34,666 bases of DNA, taken from positions 1 to 34,666 of the forward strand of contig CAKZKR010000081.1 in assembly GCA_937124615.1 (NCBI GenBank). The letters are read 5' to 3'. This document shows positions 25,434 through 34,442 of this stretch, one piece after another. The position numbers were made by a program, and so were the translations under genes. The stretch comes from an uncultured bacterium (GTDB taxonomy: Bacteria > Hydrogenedentota > Hydrogenedentia > Hydrogenedentales > Hydrogenedentaceae). Each line of letters begins with the position of its first letter. Position 1 is the first letter of the stretch. A model generated the notes under the pieces. The model was not told the origin of the DNA, did no database searches, and worked only from the letters and a program-made list of their open reading frames with translations.

Positions 25434-26717
25434 ATGGCATTTAGGACTTTATTTGAAGAACTACAATGGCGAGGAATGATACACCAAACAACTCACCCTG
25501 AACTTGAAGAAAAACTACATCAGGAATCCTTTACTTTATATTGCGGTTTCGACCCAACATCCGATAGCCTGCACATTGGAAGTTTATTACCAATTATGGG
25601 TTTGGTCCACTTTCAACGATGGGGACATAAACCAATTGTTCTTATAGGTGGAGGTACAGGGCTTATCGGAGACCCAAGCGGTAAAAAAGACGAGAGGCAA
25701 CTCCAGAGTAAAGAAGATGTTGAAAGAAATGCCCAAGGAATAAAAAAACAACTTTCCCATTTCATCTCTTTTGAAGGTAAACATTCTGCTATCATGGTAA
25801 ATAATGCAGATTGGCTGTGTGAATTAAGACTATTAGACTTTTTAAGGGACATAGGGAAACATTTTAGCGTAAATGTGATGCTAACAAAAGATGCTATACG
25901 ACAACGACTTGAAGACCGAGAACATGGCATTTCCTATACAGAATTTACATACTGTCTTTTACAGTCATACGATTACTTGCACTTATGTAAAAACTTTGAT
26001 TGTCGACTTCAAATCGGCGGGTCAGACCAGTGGGGCAATATTGTTGCAGGCATGGAATTAACCCGGAGACTGCTAGGAAAGGAAACTTATGGGCTAACCC
26101 TACCTCTGGTTACAAAATCAGACGGAACAAAATTTGGTAAAACAGAATCGGGTAATGTATGGCTGGACGCTAACAAAACAACACCCTATCGATTTTATCA
26201 ATTCTGGATTAATCAGGCAGATGCAGATACTCCTAAATATTTGCGGTATTTTACTTTACTTTCCCGAGAGGAAATAGAATATCTGGAGGGACAAGTTCAA
26301 ACAGAACCTCACAAAAGAGCAGGACAAAAAGCATTAGCAAGGGAAATTACAAAAATGGTTCACGGAGAAACAGCTCTCCAAAGTGCAATCCGTGCCAGTG
26401 AAGCAATGTTTGGAGGGGACTTACATGAATTAGAACTTTCCGTGCTGGAAGATGTATTTAGTGATGTTCCTCATGCAAATGCACCTATAAACTATATCTC
26501 AGAAAACCCGTTTTTATTAGACTTATTGTTAACCACAAACATACTTGAAAGTAAAGGTGAGGGGAAACGGCTTATTAAAAATGGCGGTCTTTATGTAAAC
26601 AATGAAAGAATAACTGATGACGCTCTACGATTGAGCGAAAATCATCTTCTTGGTGGTTCTTTATTGGTCGTCCGTCTTGGGAAAAAAGATTACAGATTAA
26701 TTCAATTTCTGAAATAA
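25434..26717 (+). CDS. tyrS: Tyrosyl-tRNA synthetase
   Basis: Class I aminoacyl-tRNA synthetase charging tRNA-Tyr. The 427-residue product has CGFDPTSDSLHIGSLLP with the HIGH-type motif LHIGS, the VLIGGGTGLIGDPSGK segment, GGSDQWGN for tyrosine and ATP binding, and the KMSKS-type loop reading KFGKT. The C-terminal part (about 350-427) is an S4 RNA-binding domain with GEGKRLIKNGGLYVNNERI. The TyrS family member is the common bacterial TyrRS type. The start has an AAGGA site. recO starts 1 nt after the stop, so the two are one transcription unit. Confidence 0.97.
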   Translation: MAFRTLFEELQWRGMIHQTTHPELEEKLHQESFTLYCGFDPTSDSLHIGSLLPIMGLVHFQRWGHKPIVLIGGGTGLIGDPSGKKDERQLQSKEDVERNAQGIKKQLSHFISFEGKHSAIMVNNADWLCELRLLDFLRDIGKHFSVNVMLTKDAIRQRLEDREHGISYTEFTYCLLQSYDYLHLCKNFDCRLQIGGSDQWGNIVAGMELTRRLLGKETYGLTLPLVTKSDGTKFGKTESGNVWLDANKTTPYRFYQFWINQADADTPKYLRYFTLLSREEIEYLEGQVQTEPHKRAGQKALAREITKMVHGETALQSAIRASEAMFGGDLHELELSVLEDVFSDVPHANAPINYISENPFLLDLLLTTNILESKGEGKRLIKNGGLYVNNERITDDALRLSENHLLGGSLLVVRLGKKDYRLIQFLK

Positions 26718-26718
26718 A

Positions 26719-27510
26719 ATGTCTACAAACCAAACAGAGGCTTTCGTTGTTCATCTATACGATTATAGTGAAACAAGCCGAATTATCCAGTTCTTAACAG
26801 CACAGCGGGGTAAAATGTCTTGTATAGCAAAGGGGGTGCGGCGGAAAAACAATCCTTGGACCTATTCACTAGACCGTCTGAATCGTGTTGAAATTTTTTA
26901 TACATGGAAATCCACAAGAGAAGTACAAACTTTAATAGAGGTTAGTTTAATAGACAGTTATCCTGAACTAAAGAAACATATAAAAAAACAGGTTCTTGCC
27001 AGCCTTATACTGGAAACCGCTTTTTCGATGACAGAAACAGAACAGCGAATTCAAAAGACATATAACCAGGTATGTAATGCATTTGAGCAAATAAGTAGTC
27101 CAGATATTTATAATGAGTTTGCCATTTTTCTTACCTGCTGGCACCTATGGCAGATATTAGTCCATAATGGGATTGAACCTCAGTTGCATATATGTGTACG
27201 ATGTGGAAAACCGATAGAAAAAGCCGTACATTTTTCATTACAAGGAGGGGTTGTTTGTAATAATTGTAAACCAGACAGGACATTAAATAATGATGAGGTT
27301 CGATGCTTGCAGATATTACAACACCTTGATAATCCACTAAATTTCCCTTTTAATCATACATCGTTTTTACCATTGTTTGAGACAAAAATATTGTCTTTTT
27401 TGTGCTCTTTTATAACATACCATCTTGGACACCCTTTAAAGTCGTATAATGTATTTCATGAATTAAACCAATTAAAAATTCAAGGATTTAACTATGAAAC
27501 AAAAGACTAA
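26719..27510 (+). CDS. recO: DNA repair protein RecO
   Basis: RecFOR recombination mediator that helps load RecA on SSB-coated DNA. The 263-residue product has the OB-fold N-terminal domain (EAFVVHLYDYSETSRIIQFL, GKMSCIAKGVRR) and a helical C-terminal domain with a zinc-finger-like CVRCGKP...VVCNNCK near residues 158-190. It follows tyrS by 1 nt without a clear ribosome site, so coupling is likely. Its end overlaps the start of the next gene by 17 nt. Confidence 0.92.
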   Translation: MSTNQTEAFVVHLYDYSETSRIIQFLTAQRGKMSCIAKGVRRKNNPWTYSLDRLNRVEIFYTWKSTREVQTLIEVSLIDSYPELKKHIKKQVLASLILETAFSMTETEQRIQKTYNQVCNAFEQISSPDIYNEFAIFLTCWHLWQILVHNGIEPQLHICVRCGKPIEKAVHFSLQGGVVCNNCKPDRTLNNDEVRCLQILQHLDNPLNFPFNHTSFLPLFETKILSFLCSFITYHLGHPLKSYNVFHELNQLKIQGFNYETKD

Positions 27511-28795
27511 CACTTTCTTCTTTTTCTTTCTTTCCCTAACCATTTTACTCATGAATTCTTCGTGTTATTCCATTTTTTTTGGAGATAGAGAGTTCAACAT
27601 GAAAAAGGGTATTCTCTATCGTGGGAAAGAGACTTATATTCTTCAATCTTTTTATTTGCCAGACACTATAAAACAAGGGGCCGAATTAAAAACGATGGTC
27701 CCTCTTTTAGCCAGCATAGGAGAGGTGGGGGGAAATAGTATTGCTATGGATATGCTCAGGGACTCAAATTCTGTATCTGTAGATGCTACGGATATAGAAA
27801 CGATAAAAACCTATGCAGACCGAGCAAAAGACCAATATATGACTGTGGTTCTGCGAATTGCTCCCAACTCAAAACCGGATAAAAAAAGTCCTTTACTGAA
27901 CACACTAAAAAAAGAGTTTAAAAGTTTATTGACCATTATCTATTGGACAGATGGTCCATACGCAGAAGAATGGACAAAAGCCATGAAAAAAATTAACAAA
28001 TATTGGGTCATTATCTCCAAACAAAATGCTGATTTGATTCTTACAGAAGATATATCAAAAACGAAAGTTCCAAAAGAAAAATTAATATTCTCTGTAGTCC
28101 CCGGTAAAGAAATTGGTAAAGTTCACTTTTTATTACCCTATTCTAAAGAAAATTTAAATCATATCGAAGAAACTTATGCTCAATATACACCCTGCACAGG
28201 ACTGGATATGAATTCTGCATTATCTTTATTAAGTGAACAGGAAAAACAGGAAGGTTTCATACCGCTCTTCGATGGAAAAACCTTAAATGGTTGGTGGTAC
28301 TTAGGGGATAATCATAACTGCTTTGCTGTAACCCCTGAAGGTTCTATTGAATGGAAAAGCAAGGGAGGCAAGGCACTAATGTCCTGTGAACGATACGACA
28401 ATTTCATTTTACGATTAGAATGGATGATAGAAAAAGGTGGAAACACAGGAGTATGGGTTCGGGCTCCTCGTGGTAGTAGAGCTTCTAAAATTGGATTTGA
28501 GGTGCAAATATTAGGAGATAGCGATACCACAGCATTAACAGACAATACAACAGGTGCTATCTACAAAGTGCTCCCTCCAAAAGTAAAAGCAATGAAACCC
28601 GAAGGACAATGGAATGACCTTGAAATCATTTGTAATGGTCCCCATGTAAAAGTAACCTTAAATGGACAGGTGGTACAGGACACAAACTTTGATGATGTTG
28701 AGGAGTTAAAATATCGTTTACGGAGAGGCTTTATTGGCTTGACCGACCATGGAAATCATTGTGGCTTCCGAAATATCCGTATAAAACTTTTATGA
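27494..28795 (+). CDS. DUF1080-containing lipoprotein
   Basis: A 433-residue exported protein. The N-terminus is a lipoprotein signal (phenylalanine-rich core, then lipobox MNSSC). Residues about 30-240 have alternating strand-helix character with segments such as SLLTIIYWTDGPYAEEW and KLIFSVVPGKE, like a TIM-barrel-type region that I cannot assign. Residues about 252-433 are a DUF1080 (3-keto-disaccharide hydrolase-like) concanavalin fold: FIPLFDGKTLNGWWYLGDN, NFILRLEWMIEKGGNTGVWVR, and the ending GFIGLTDHGNHCGFRNIRIK. Such domains are abundant in Planctomycetota and related bacteria and act in sugar breakdown. The start lies inside recO and an AAGGA sits near it (ATTCAAGGATTTAACT). It precedes a secreted hydrolase by 13 nt. 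Confidence 0.82.
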   Translation: MKQKTNTFFFFFLSLTILLMNSSCYSIFFGDREFNMKKGILYRGKETYILQSFYLPDTIKQGAELKTMVPLLASIGEVGGNSIAMDMLRDSNSVSVDATDIETIKTYADRAKDQYMTVVLRIAPNSKPDKKSPLLNTLKKEFKSLLTIIYWTDGPYAEEWTKAMKKINKYWVIISKQNADLILTEDISKTKVPKEKLIFSVVPGKEIGKVHFLLPYSKENLNHIEETYAQYTPCTGLDMNSALSLLSEQEKQEGFIPLFDGKTLNGWWYLGDNHNCFAVTPEGSIEWKSKGGKALMSCERYDNFILRLEWMIEKGGNTGVWVRAPRGSRASKIGFEVQILGDSDTTALTDNTTGAIYKVLPPKVKAMKPEGQWNDLEIICNGPHVKVTLNGQVVQDTNFDDVEELKYRLRRGFIGLTDHGNHCGFRNIRIKLL

Positions 28796-28808
28796 CGGGG
28801 AAACTCAA

Positions 28809-30272
28809 ATGAAGAAAAACCTGTCCCCTTTTAACCCCATATTCGTAATATTTTTTATAACACTATCTGTTTTTTCCCATGTAGCATGTGCTACCGAACC
28901 TTTAATAACCAGTGAAACACAATTAGAACATGGAATCGAAGTCGTTTCAGTCAAAGGGGACTGGAATTATCAAATTGTAACCGTCCGCATTCCATATATC
29001 GGAATTGAAGGCGATAATAGAACAGGCCTGGCAAGAGTTGTTATCCCTGTTCGAAAATTAAAAGAGGACAAAATACTACCTGCATTTTGTCATGTCCATT
29101 ATGAAAAAGACATAGCAGGGGCAAAAAAATGGGCTCAGAAAGGGTGGATTGTTTCTACCGCAGTATACACTCCTGCAGATGGGGAATCGCCCATCGACTG
29201 TGCTTTAGGCAATGGCTATAATTTAGCCCGTGCTATTATCCAATGGATGAAACGATTACCAATAGCGGATACAAACCATATTTTAATTGACGGGGGTAGC
29301 CAGGGCGGTTACATGGCTCTGGCAATGAGTGCAGATTTATTTCCCGTTATTGCCACCCATGCAGATGTCCCTGTCGTAAACTGGGCCTATAATTTCGCTT
29401 ACTTTGAAGCGAACAGGACCCTCGCAGAATACGGAAAGCCCATAGAACAATCTCCAATGCCTGTTCTTGCAAGTGTAATCGGTCTTGCTGACATGTGCTA
29501 TAAATATTTCCCAAAAGATTTAAATCAGGAGTGCTGGTATTATTTAAGTCCGATTTCCTATCTAAACCTAATAACAAATCCTGTATTGATAACCTGTGCT
29601 ACCGGGGATATGCTTGTTCCGATAGAACAAATGACCCGAAAATATGTAAGAGAATACGATAAAAAACAGTTCCCTGAAGGTTTTACAAGAGACTTCAGCA
29701 GTCTTTTATTCTGCCCTCTTGCTAAAAAAGTCTTTGAGGAATTAATTCCCGAGGATAACTTTGAAATATTTTTGATTGCTCCACAAAAGAACCGTTTCGA
29801 AATTACCCGTGAAATGTTAACCAATAACAAAGTTAAACCGAAATCTCGTCCTGAAACAGAAGATAAACCATGGTGTAAAACAAAACAATGGTCATTGATA
29901 TATCTTGATGAGGGAGGACCTTCTCCCATAGCAGGACATACCAAACTCGAATGGGATTTATCTCCGAATAGTTTTGCAGACTATCACCGTTCTGCTTCTT
30001 TACCCGTATCTGTTTTAACCATAGAGAAACTCACACACTTACTCAAAAGATATAATGGTAAAATAGATAGAGAAATTTTGCTGAATAATGGGAAGATAGC
30101 ACAAAGATTAAATTATCCAAATATAGAACAATTGGATGTTGTAATTTCCCTATCTAAATATGCTCAAATTAGTGAAGAGCATCAAAAACATTTATTTAAA
30201 CTTTATGAACAATCATCTGTTAAACCTTTTGGACCAACAATATCGGAGCATCTTCTAAAAAATACTAATTAA
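28809..30272 (+). CDS. Secreted alpha/beta hydrolase
   Basis: A 487-residue protein with a signal sequence (residues about 1-29, with core PIFVIFFITLSVFSHVACA). The catalytic triad can be proposed from sequence: nucleophile Ser164 in DGGSQGGYMA, Asp267 in CATGDMLVP and His377 in IAGHTKLEW, all in the order of the alpha/beta hydrolase fold. The context VYTPADGESP...NLARAIIQWMKRLP and the strand before GGSQGG are like prolyl-oligopeptidase or acetylxylan-esterase-type enzymes. It probably acts in the periplasm on an ester or peptide; no closer call is justified. It forms an apparent operon with the DUF1080 lipoprotein upstream and perhaps with tyrS-recO. Confidence 0.78.
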   Translation: MKKNLSPFNPIFVIFFITLSVFSHVACATEPLITSETQLEHGIEVVSVKGDWNYQIVTVRIPYIGIEGDNRTGLARVVIPVRKLKEDKILPAFCHVHYEKDIAGAKKWAQKGWIVSTAVYTPADGESPIDCALGNGYNLARAIIQWMKRLPIADTNHILIDGGSQGGYMALAMSADLFPVIATHADVPVVNWAYNFAYFEANRTLAEYGKPIEQSPMPVLASVIGLADMCYKYFPKDLNQECWYYLSPISYLNLITNPVLITCATGDMLVPIEQMTRKYVREYDKKQFPEGFTRDFSSLLFCPLAKKVFEELIPEDNFEIFLIAPQKNRFEITREMLTNNKVKPKSRPETEDKPWCKTKQWSLIYLDEGGPSPIAGHTKLEWDLSPNSFADYHRSASLPVSVLTIEKLTHLLKRYNGKIDREILLNNGKIAQRLNYPNIEQLDVVISLSKYAQISEEHQKHLFKLYEQSSVKPFGPTISEHLLKNTN

Positions 30273-30364
30273 TTTGTTATATTAAAACAATTTTCGATAT
30301 TATTCTCTATCCATAAAATTCAAAGAAGAAAATATCAAAAATAAACACGGTGGAGGTGAAAACT

Positions 30365-30529
30365 ATGCAAACTTCTTTGATTATTGAATCAAATGGACGA
30401 GGGAAAAGTGAATTGGATCGTTTGTTGGAACAAGGGTGGACAGTAGTATCTATCACACCGAATCATGGAAAAAGTTATAACGATTTCCTGATCATATTAG
30501 AAAAAGAGGAACCAACAGAGTCTGTCTGA
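30365..30529 (+). CDS. Small DUF4177-like protein, 54 residues
   Basis: A strong GGTGGAGGTGAA site 4-12 nt upstream opens a frame of 54 residues. A short strand with SLIIESNGRGKSELDRLLEQ and the segment GWTVVSITPNH, then a strand DFLIILEKEE, follow the beta-alpha-beta pattern of the small DUF4177-type proteins whose helix carries L-x-x-LG-x-EGW. It is cytoplasmic and stands 92 nt after the hydrolase. The family's function is not known. Confidence 0.6.
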   Translation: MQTSLIIESNGRGKSELDRLLEQGWTVVSITPNHGKSYNDFLIILEKEEPTESV

Positions 30530-30771
30530 TAGGAAAGAAGAATAAAAAGTCTTTATTATTTATTTTCAGTACTAAAATAAAAGATTTACAATATATTTTC
30601 TACACAATTCCCTTTTTAATACAGGTACAATTTTAATAAAAAGAAAACAAAAGCCTATATATTAATTAAAACCAGAAAATATATTAAAAGTTCAATATTT
30701 TAAATCATCATTTTTTTATAATAAAACCTTCTATAAAAGTGGCAAGGGTTGTATCTATTTTCGATAGGTTG

Positions 30772-32457
30772 CTATACAATCTTATTGACAAAGAATAATA
30801 GGCCAATTACAATACACCAGATAATTGCAAAACCAACCATTCCTTGTATAGAAGGATAGGGGATTTCTATGCTTTTGAGTGGTAAAAGTTTTTTATGTTT
30901 GCCGTGCTCAACCCCTTCTGGAAGAGTAAAGGGGGCAATATGTTTTTCCCCTTTCTTAACGGGTGTGTATAAACAAGTATAAATACGATTTAACTTTTCA
31001 TCTGAAACAGGTTTCGTTATTAAACTTACCAGGATGCCGAGGGAAAAACCTGCTGTTAGGTAGAAGGTCATTTGCCATGATAATCTCAATTTTTCCTGCC
31101 ACAACATAAATTCTGGTAAATTTTGCACAGCCCATCCCTGAAATGCAGGTAAGGAAGTAATAGCAAAAACAAAAAAACTCCCCAATGTCGAAGCCCATGC
31201 GGCCTGTGGTGTTGTTCGACGCCAGAATAAACCCAACCAGAAAATAGGTCCCATCATTGCTTGTAAAGAGAAAAAGATTTCTAATCCACGCGGAACATTG
31301 GGAACCTGAAGAGCAAACATAATGCCCACAACCACAATAACAACAGAGGCTATTCTGCCCACTGTAATGTAATGCTGTTCGGGTTTATCTTTAACCCAGT
31401 ACCGGCGATATAAATTTTGAGTAAATAAAGCAGACGAAGACACCATAAAAGCGTCACAGGAAGACATAACAGAAGCCACCAGAGCAGAGATAAATAACCC
31501 CAATAAACCCGGGGCAACACCAGGTAAAAAGTCACGGGCAACCATTCCAAAAACCTGGTCTGTTTGTTTTCCTGTTAAATTTGGATACAAAACAATAGCA
31601 CACAGTCCCGTAAAAGCCCATGCAATAGTGCAAAAGCGTTTCAAAAGATTTCCACCTGTTAAACCAACCCTTCCATCCATCTCTGTTCGCCCAGCAGAAC
31701 AATTTCCTAAAATATGCGGCTGTGTAACAACTCCAATCAGAGCATTGAAACAAAGTACAATTACATAATATAAATTGATTTCACCGGGGGCGACCAGTTG
31801 TAGCATTTCGGGATTGCTAATTGTTCCTCGTAAACCTTCAAACCCACCTACTGCATGAAATACCAGGGGAAGCAACATAAAGGAAAAAATAACTGTTAGT
31901 ATTCCCTGAATAAAATCAGTAATAATTGCCGCACCCAGTCCACCAGCCACTCCATACAAAATAAAAATCGCACTCATAAAAAGGATGGAAACATATCTCG
32001 GAATGGCACCACCTGTAAGGGCTTCTATGGTTGCACTGGCACCTAATTGAATAACTCCAATATTAACGGTTAATTGTATCACACCTACAACTGCATAGAG
32101 GGCCCCCACACCGGGACTGAAACGAGCCTCAAAATAATCACCCATTGTAAGGATTCGCATCCTTCTAAGAATCGGAGGTATTAGCCAATAAAATGGTGTA
32201 CAAAATAACCACAACCATTGGTACCAGATACCCGATATACCATTCATATAAACTTTGGATGAAACACCAACAGCATCATTACCACTCGTTCCGGCCCCGA
32301 AAGAAAAAAACACCATAGTAACTTTACCAAAACGATTCCCCCCCATAAAAAAGTCATGCATGTTACGTATATTACGAGCAAACCAAACCCCTACAAAAGA
32401 AATTGCAAAAAAATATAAAAAGATAACGATCCAATCAAAAAGAGTTAATCCTAACAT
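30772..32457 (-). CDS. Sodium/solute symporter (SSS family)
   Basis: A 561-residue membrane protein with about 13-14 hydrophobic segments. The family signature is visible at the start (DWIVIFLYFFAISFVGVWFA, NMHDFFMGGNRFG), in the loop VGVSSKVYMNGISG, and in the core segment YGVAGGLGAAIITDFIQGIL, which corresponds to the sodium-site region. It couples sodium entry to uptake of a sugar or other solute. Its start lies 10 nt downstream of the stop of the GH106-like gene, so both are in one operon; a product of that enzyme is a plausible cargo. An inverted repeat near 30747-30777 around the stop may form a 3' hairpin without a T run. Confidence 0.92.
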   Translation of the reverse strand: MLGLTLFDWIVIFLYFFAISFVGVWFARNIRNMHDFFMGGNRFGKVTMVFFSFGAGTSGNDAVGVSSKVYMNGISGIWYQWLWLFCTPFYWLIPPILRRMRILTMGDYFEARFSPGVGALYAVVGVIQLTVNIGVIQLGASATIEALTGGAIPRYVSILFMSAIFILYGVAGGLGAAIITDFIQGILTVIFSFMLLPLVFHAVGGFEGLRGTISNPEMLQLVAPGEINLYYVIVLCFNALIGVVTQPHILGNCSAGRTEMDGRVGLTGGNLLKRFCTIAWAFTGLCAIVLYPNLTGKQTDQVFGMVARDFLPGVAPGLLGLFISALVASVMSSCDAFMVSSSALFTQNLYRRYWVKDKPEQHYITVGRIASVVIVVVGIMFALQVPNVPRGLEIFFSLQAMMGPIFWLGLFWRRTTPQAAWASTLGSFFVFAITSLPAFQGWAVQNLPEFMLWQEKLRLSWQMTFYLTAGFSLGILVSLITKPVSDEKLNRIYTCLYTPVKKGEKHIAPFTLPEGVEHGKHKKLLPLKSIEIPYPSIQGMVGFAIIWCIVIGLLFFVNKIV

Positions 32458-32467
32458 TTATTTTTTC

Positions 32468-34342
32468 CTATGTAACCTGCAAATCATTTTGAGGGAAAAC
32501 AAGCAATAAAATCATTTCACCTGAGTTCAATTTTAGATTGTTTACGGGATGGACAGGTTTCACTTCCGCTGTCGCAGGATCTATCCATAAATACTTCCCT
32601 TTTTCCCTAATGCTAACCTTAGTTTGTACTTCTGCCCGTCCCTCATTGAAAAAAAGATACCCATGAATACCATGAATAATTGCGTGGTGGTAACGAATAT
32701 CAGGTACAGATGGATAAAGTAAGACATCGGGCTGAACTTTATCCCTCAACAGACTTAACAATTCCTGAGGATTATTTACATAATTTTTTAGCTCCGGTAA
32801 AGATTTCTGATAACTTATCACCCGTCCCACATGGATAAAAGGTTCTAATTTCTGAAGAACTTTATTAGATAGATTACTAAAATTATCAATGATAAGAAAT
32901 GAATATTTTGTAGAAGATACATCAATACAGTCTGAGGAAATTGTAGCCGTATTGAGAAGTGTCTCTATATCAAGGTAAAAAAAATCAATTTGATTTTCAA
33001 ATAGGATTCGGCTTGCTCTCCATGGAAGATATTCCACATCGGCTAACACAGCAACATCAACAACTGGGATTCCCTCACCAATAAACCAACATAATCGTCT
33101 GCATTTATCTGCATAATTTTTATAATTATCCCACCATACATTATGAGGCCCTACATCTGGAGGTCGTTCATCTTTCCGTGACCCTTCGATAGAATAATAG
33201 AAGGCATGAGGAACCAATAAATCGACTCCCCGAATAAGCAACCAGCCTGTCAGCCACTCCATCTCTTCGTATGTAAAGTTCCAACCGTATGCCCCAAAAC
33301 ATTCGTTCATATTCCGTTTTCTATTTTGATGCAATTTGGCTGAAGCACTACATTTGGGTCCTGTAGATTCAGGACCCTCTATGCTATTTGTATTAAAAGG
33401 TTCTACCCACCTCCAGACAATATCCTGTCCGGGAATGTGAAAATATTTAAGTGTATGAATATCCATCGGACCTTTTGGGTGCCCTGTCAACGCTACACCA
33501 TGATTTTCACACCATTTACTATAAGGCTCATAAAATGCATACTCCAATCGTTTTTGGACGGCTCTGTAAAAATCCTGACGAACCTTCTGTGCCTCATTTG
33601 TTTCATCTCCCCATAGCAAAGGAATACAAGGTTTAAAATCATAACCTACACTCTTTGTAATAAAATCAAGCATTCCCCATGTCCATGGGACAGCATTTTT
33701 AACAGGCTTTCTTCCAAGAGGATTGGGTTCATCTGTAAAAATTCCTATGACTGTATTCCCAAAATAATCTTTGAATTCCTCATAATATTTATCGTGTACT
33801 AATTCAAAAAAACGATGAACAGCATCGGGATTTAAAATATCTCCTGCAGGAGGGGCTTCTGATTCACCATCATCGGTTCCAAAATGAACACCACGAATAG
33901 TGCCCATCGAACGAGTATGAACATATTCATATTTATCTGTTAGCACTATCATTTCTTCATCATCTTTAAGAGGGACTGTATCTCTTTTTCGACGAATTAA
34001 TGCGCGAGCCGAAAAACGAGAATTGCTCTCAACGACTTTACCTGCACATGAACCCGAAGGATACATTCCTTCGTCATAAAGAATTATTTTCATATCATTT
34101 TTATGTGCAAATTCTATGATAATTTTCAAGAAGTACAGCCAACGCTCTGACATAAAACCGATTGATTTTGGAAGACCCATACGGGGATGCGGAACAAGTC
34201 CATATACACCATGACTTAGAAAATCATTCAAATACTCATAGATTTTTTCTTCTTTTAGATCGTCATTCAAAAACCAGAAAGGCATCACAGAATATTCACG
34301 AGGAGGGTCTTTGAAAATCTCAAGAAATTTTTCTTCTTGCAT
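32468..34342 (-). CDS. GH106-like glycosidase (alpha-L-rhamnosidase-related)
   Basis: A 624-residue cytoplasmic protein without signal peptide. It has the landmarks of the Glyco_hydro_106 group: PFWFLNDDLKEEKI at the start, MKIILYDEGMYPSGSCAGKVV (residues about 82-103), VIGIFTDEPNPLG with a conserved acidic pair, HPKGPMDIHTLKYF, and MNECFGAYGWNFTYEEMEW followed by the long helix LLIRGVDLLVPHAFYYS. The end (about 540-624) is a beta-rich domain. Characterised GH106 enzymes are longer, about 1,000 residues, secreted and act on rhamnose-containing glycans, so this shorter intracellular form may cleave an imported oligosaccharide. It is followed by an SSS transporter in the same operon. The exact specificity is uncertain. 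Confidence 0.75.
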   Translation of the reverse strand: MQEEKFLEIFKDPPREYSVMPFWFLNDDLKEEKIYEYLNDFLSHGVYGLVPHPRMGLPKSIGFMSERWLYFLKIIIEFAHKNDMKIILYDEGMYPSGSCAGKVVESNSRFSARALIRRKRDTVPLKDDEEMIVLTDKYEYVHTRSMGTIRGVHFGTDDGESEAPPAGDILNPDAVHRFFELVHDKYYEEFKDYFGNTVIGIFTDEPNPLGRKPVKNAVPWTWGMLDFITKSVGYDFKPCIPLLWGDETNEAQKVRQDFYRAVQKRLEYAFYEPYSKWCENHGVALTGHPKGPMDIHTLKYFHIPGQDIVWRWVEPFNTNSIEGPESTGPKCSASAKLHQNRKRNMNECFGAYGWNFTYEEMEWLTGWLLIRGVDLLVPHAFYYSIEGSRKDERPPDVGPHNVWWDNYKNYADKCRRLCWFIGEGIPVVDVAVLADVEYLPWRASRILFENQIDFFYLDIETLLNTATISSDCIDVSSTKYSFLIIDNFSNLSNKVLQKLEPFIHVGRVISYQKSLPELKNYVNNPQELLSLLRDKVQPDVLLYPSVPDIRYHHAIIHGIHGYLFFNEGRAEVQTKVSIREKGKYLWIDPATAEVKPVHPVNNLKLNSGEMILLLVFPQNDLQVT

Positions 34343-34442
34343 AATGAATTAAATCCAATTACTTATCGTTTATATTTACAAAATATTTACATGGGAATAT
34401 CATTATAATGTAAAATAACACATAGAGGAGTAGACAGAAAAA

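Noticed and set aside
30738-30777. Inverted repeat TTGTAT...ATACAA after the symporter gene as a terminator
   Set aside because: The stem is bulged and lacks a T run on the minus strand; at most a weak 3' hairpin.
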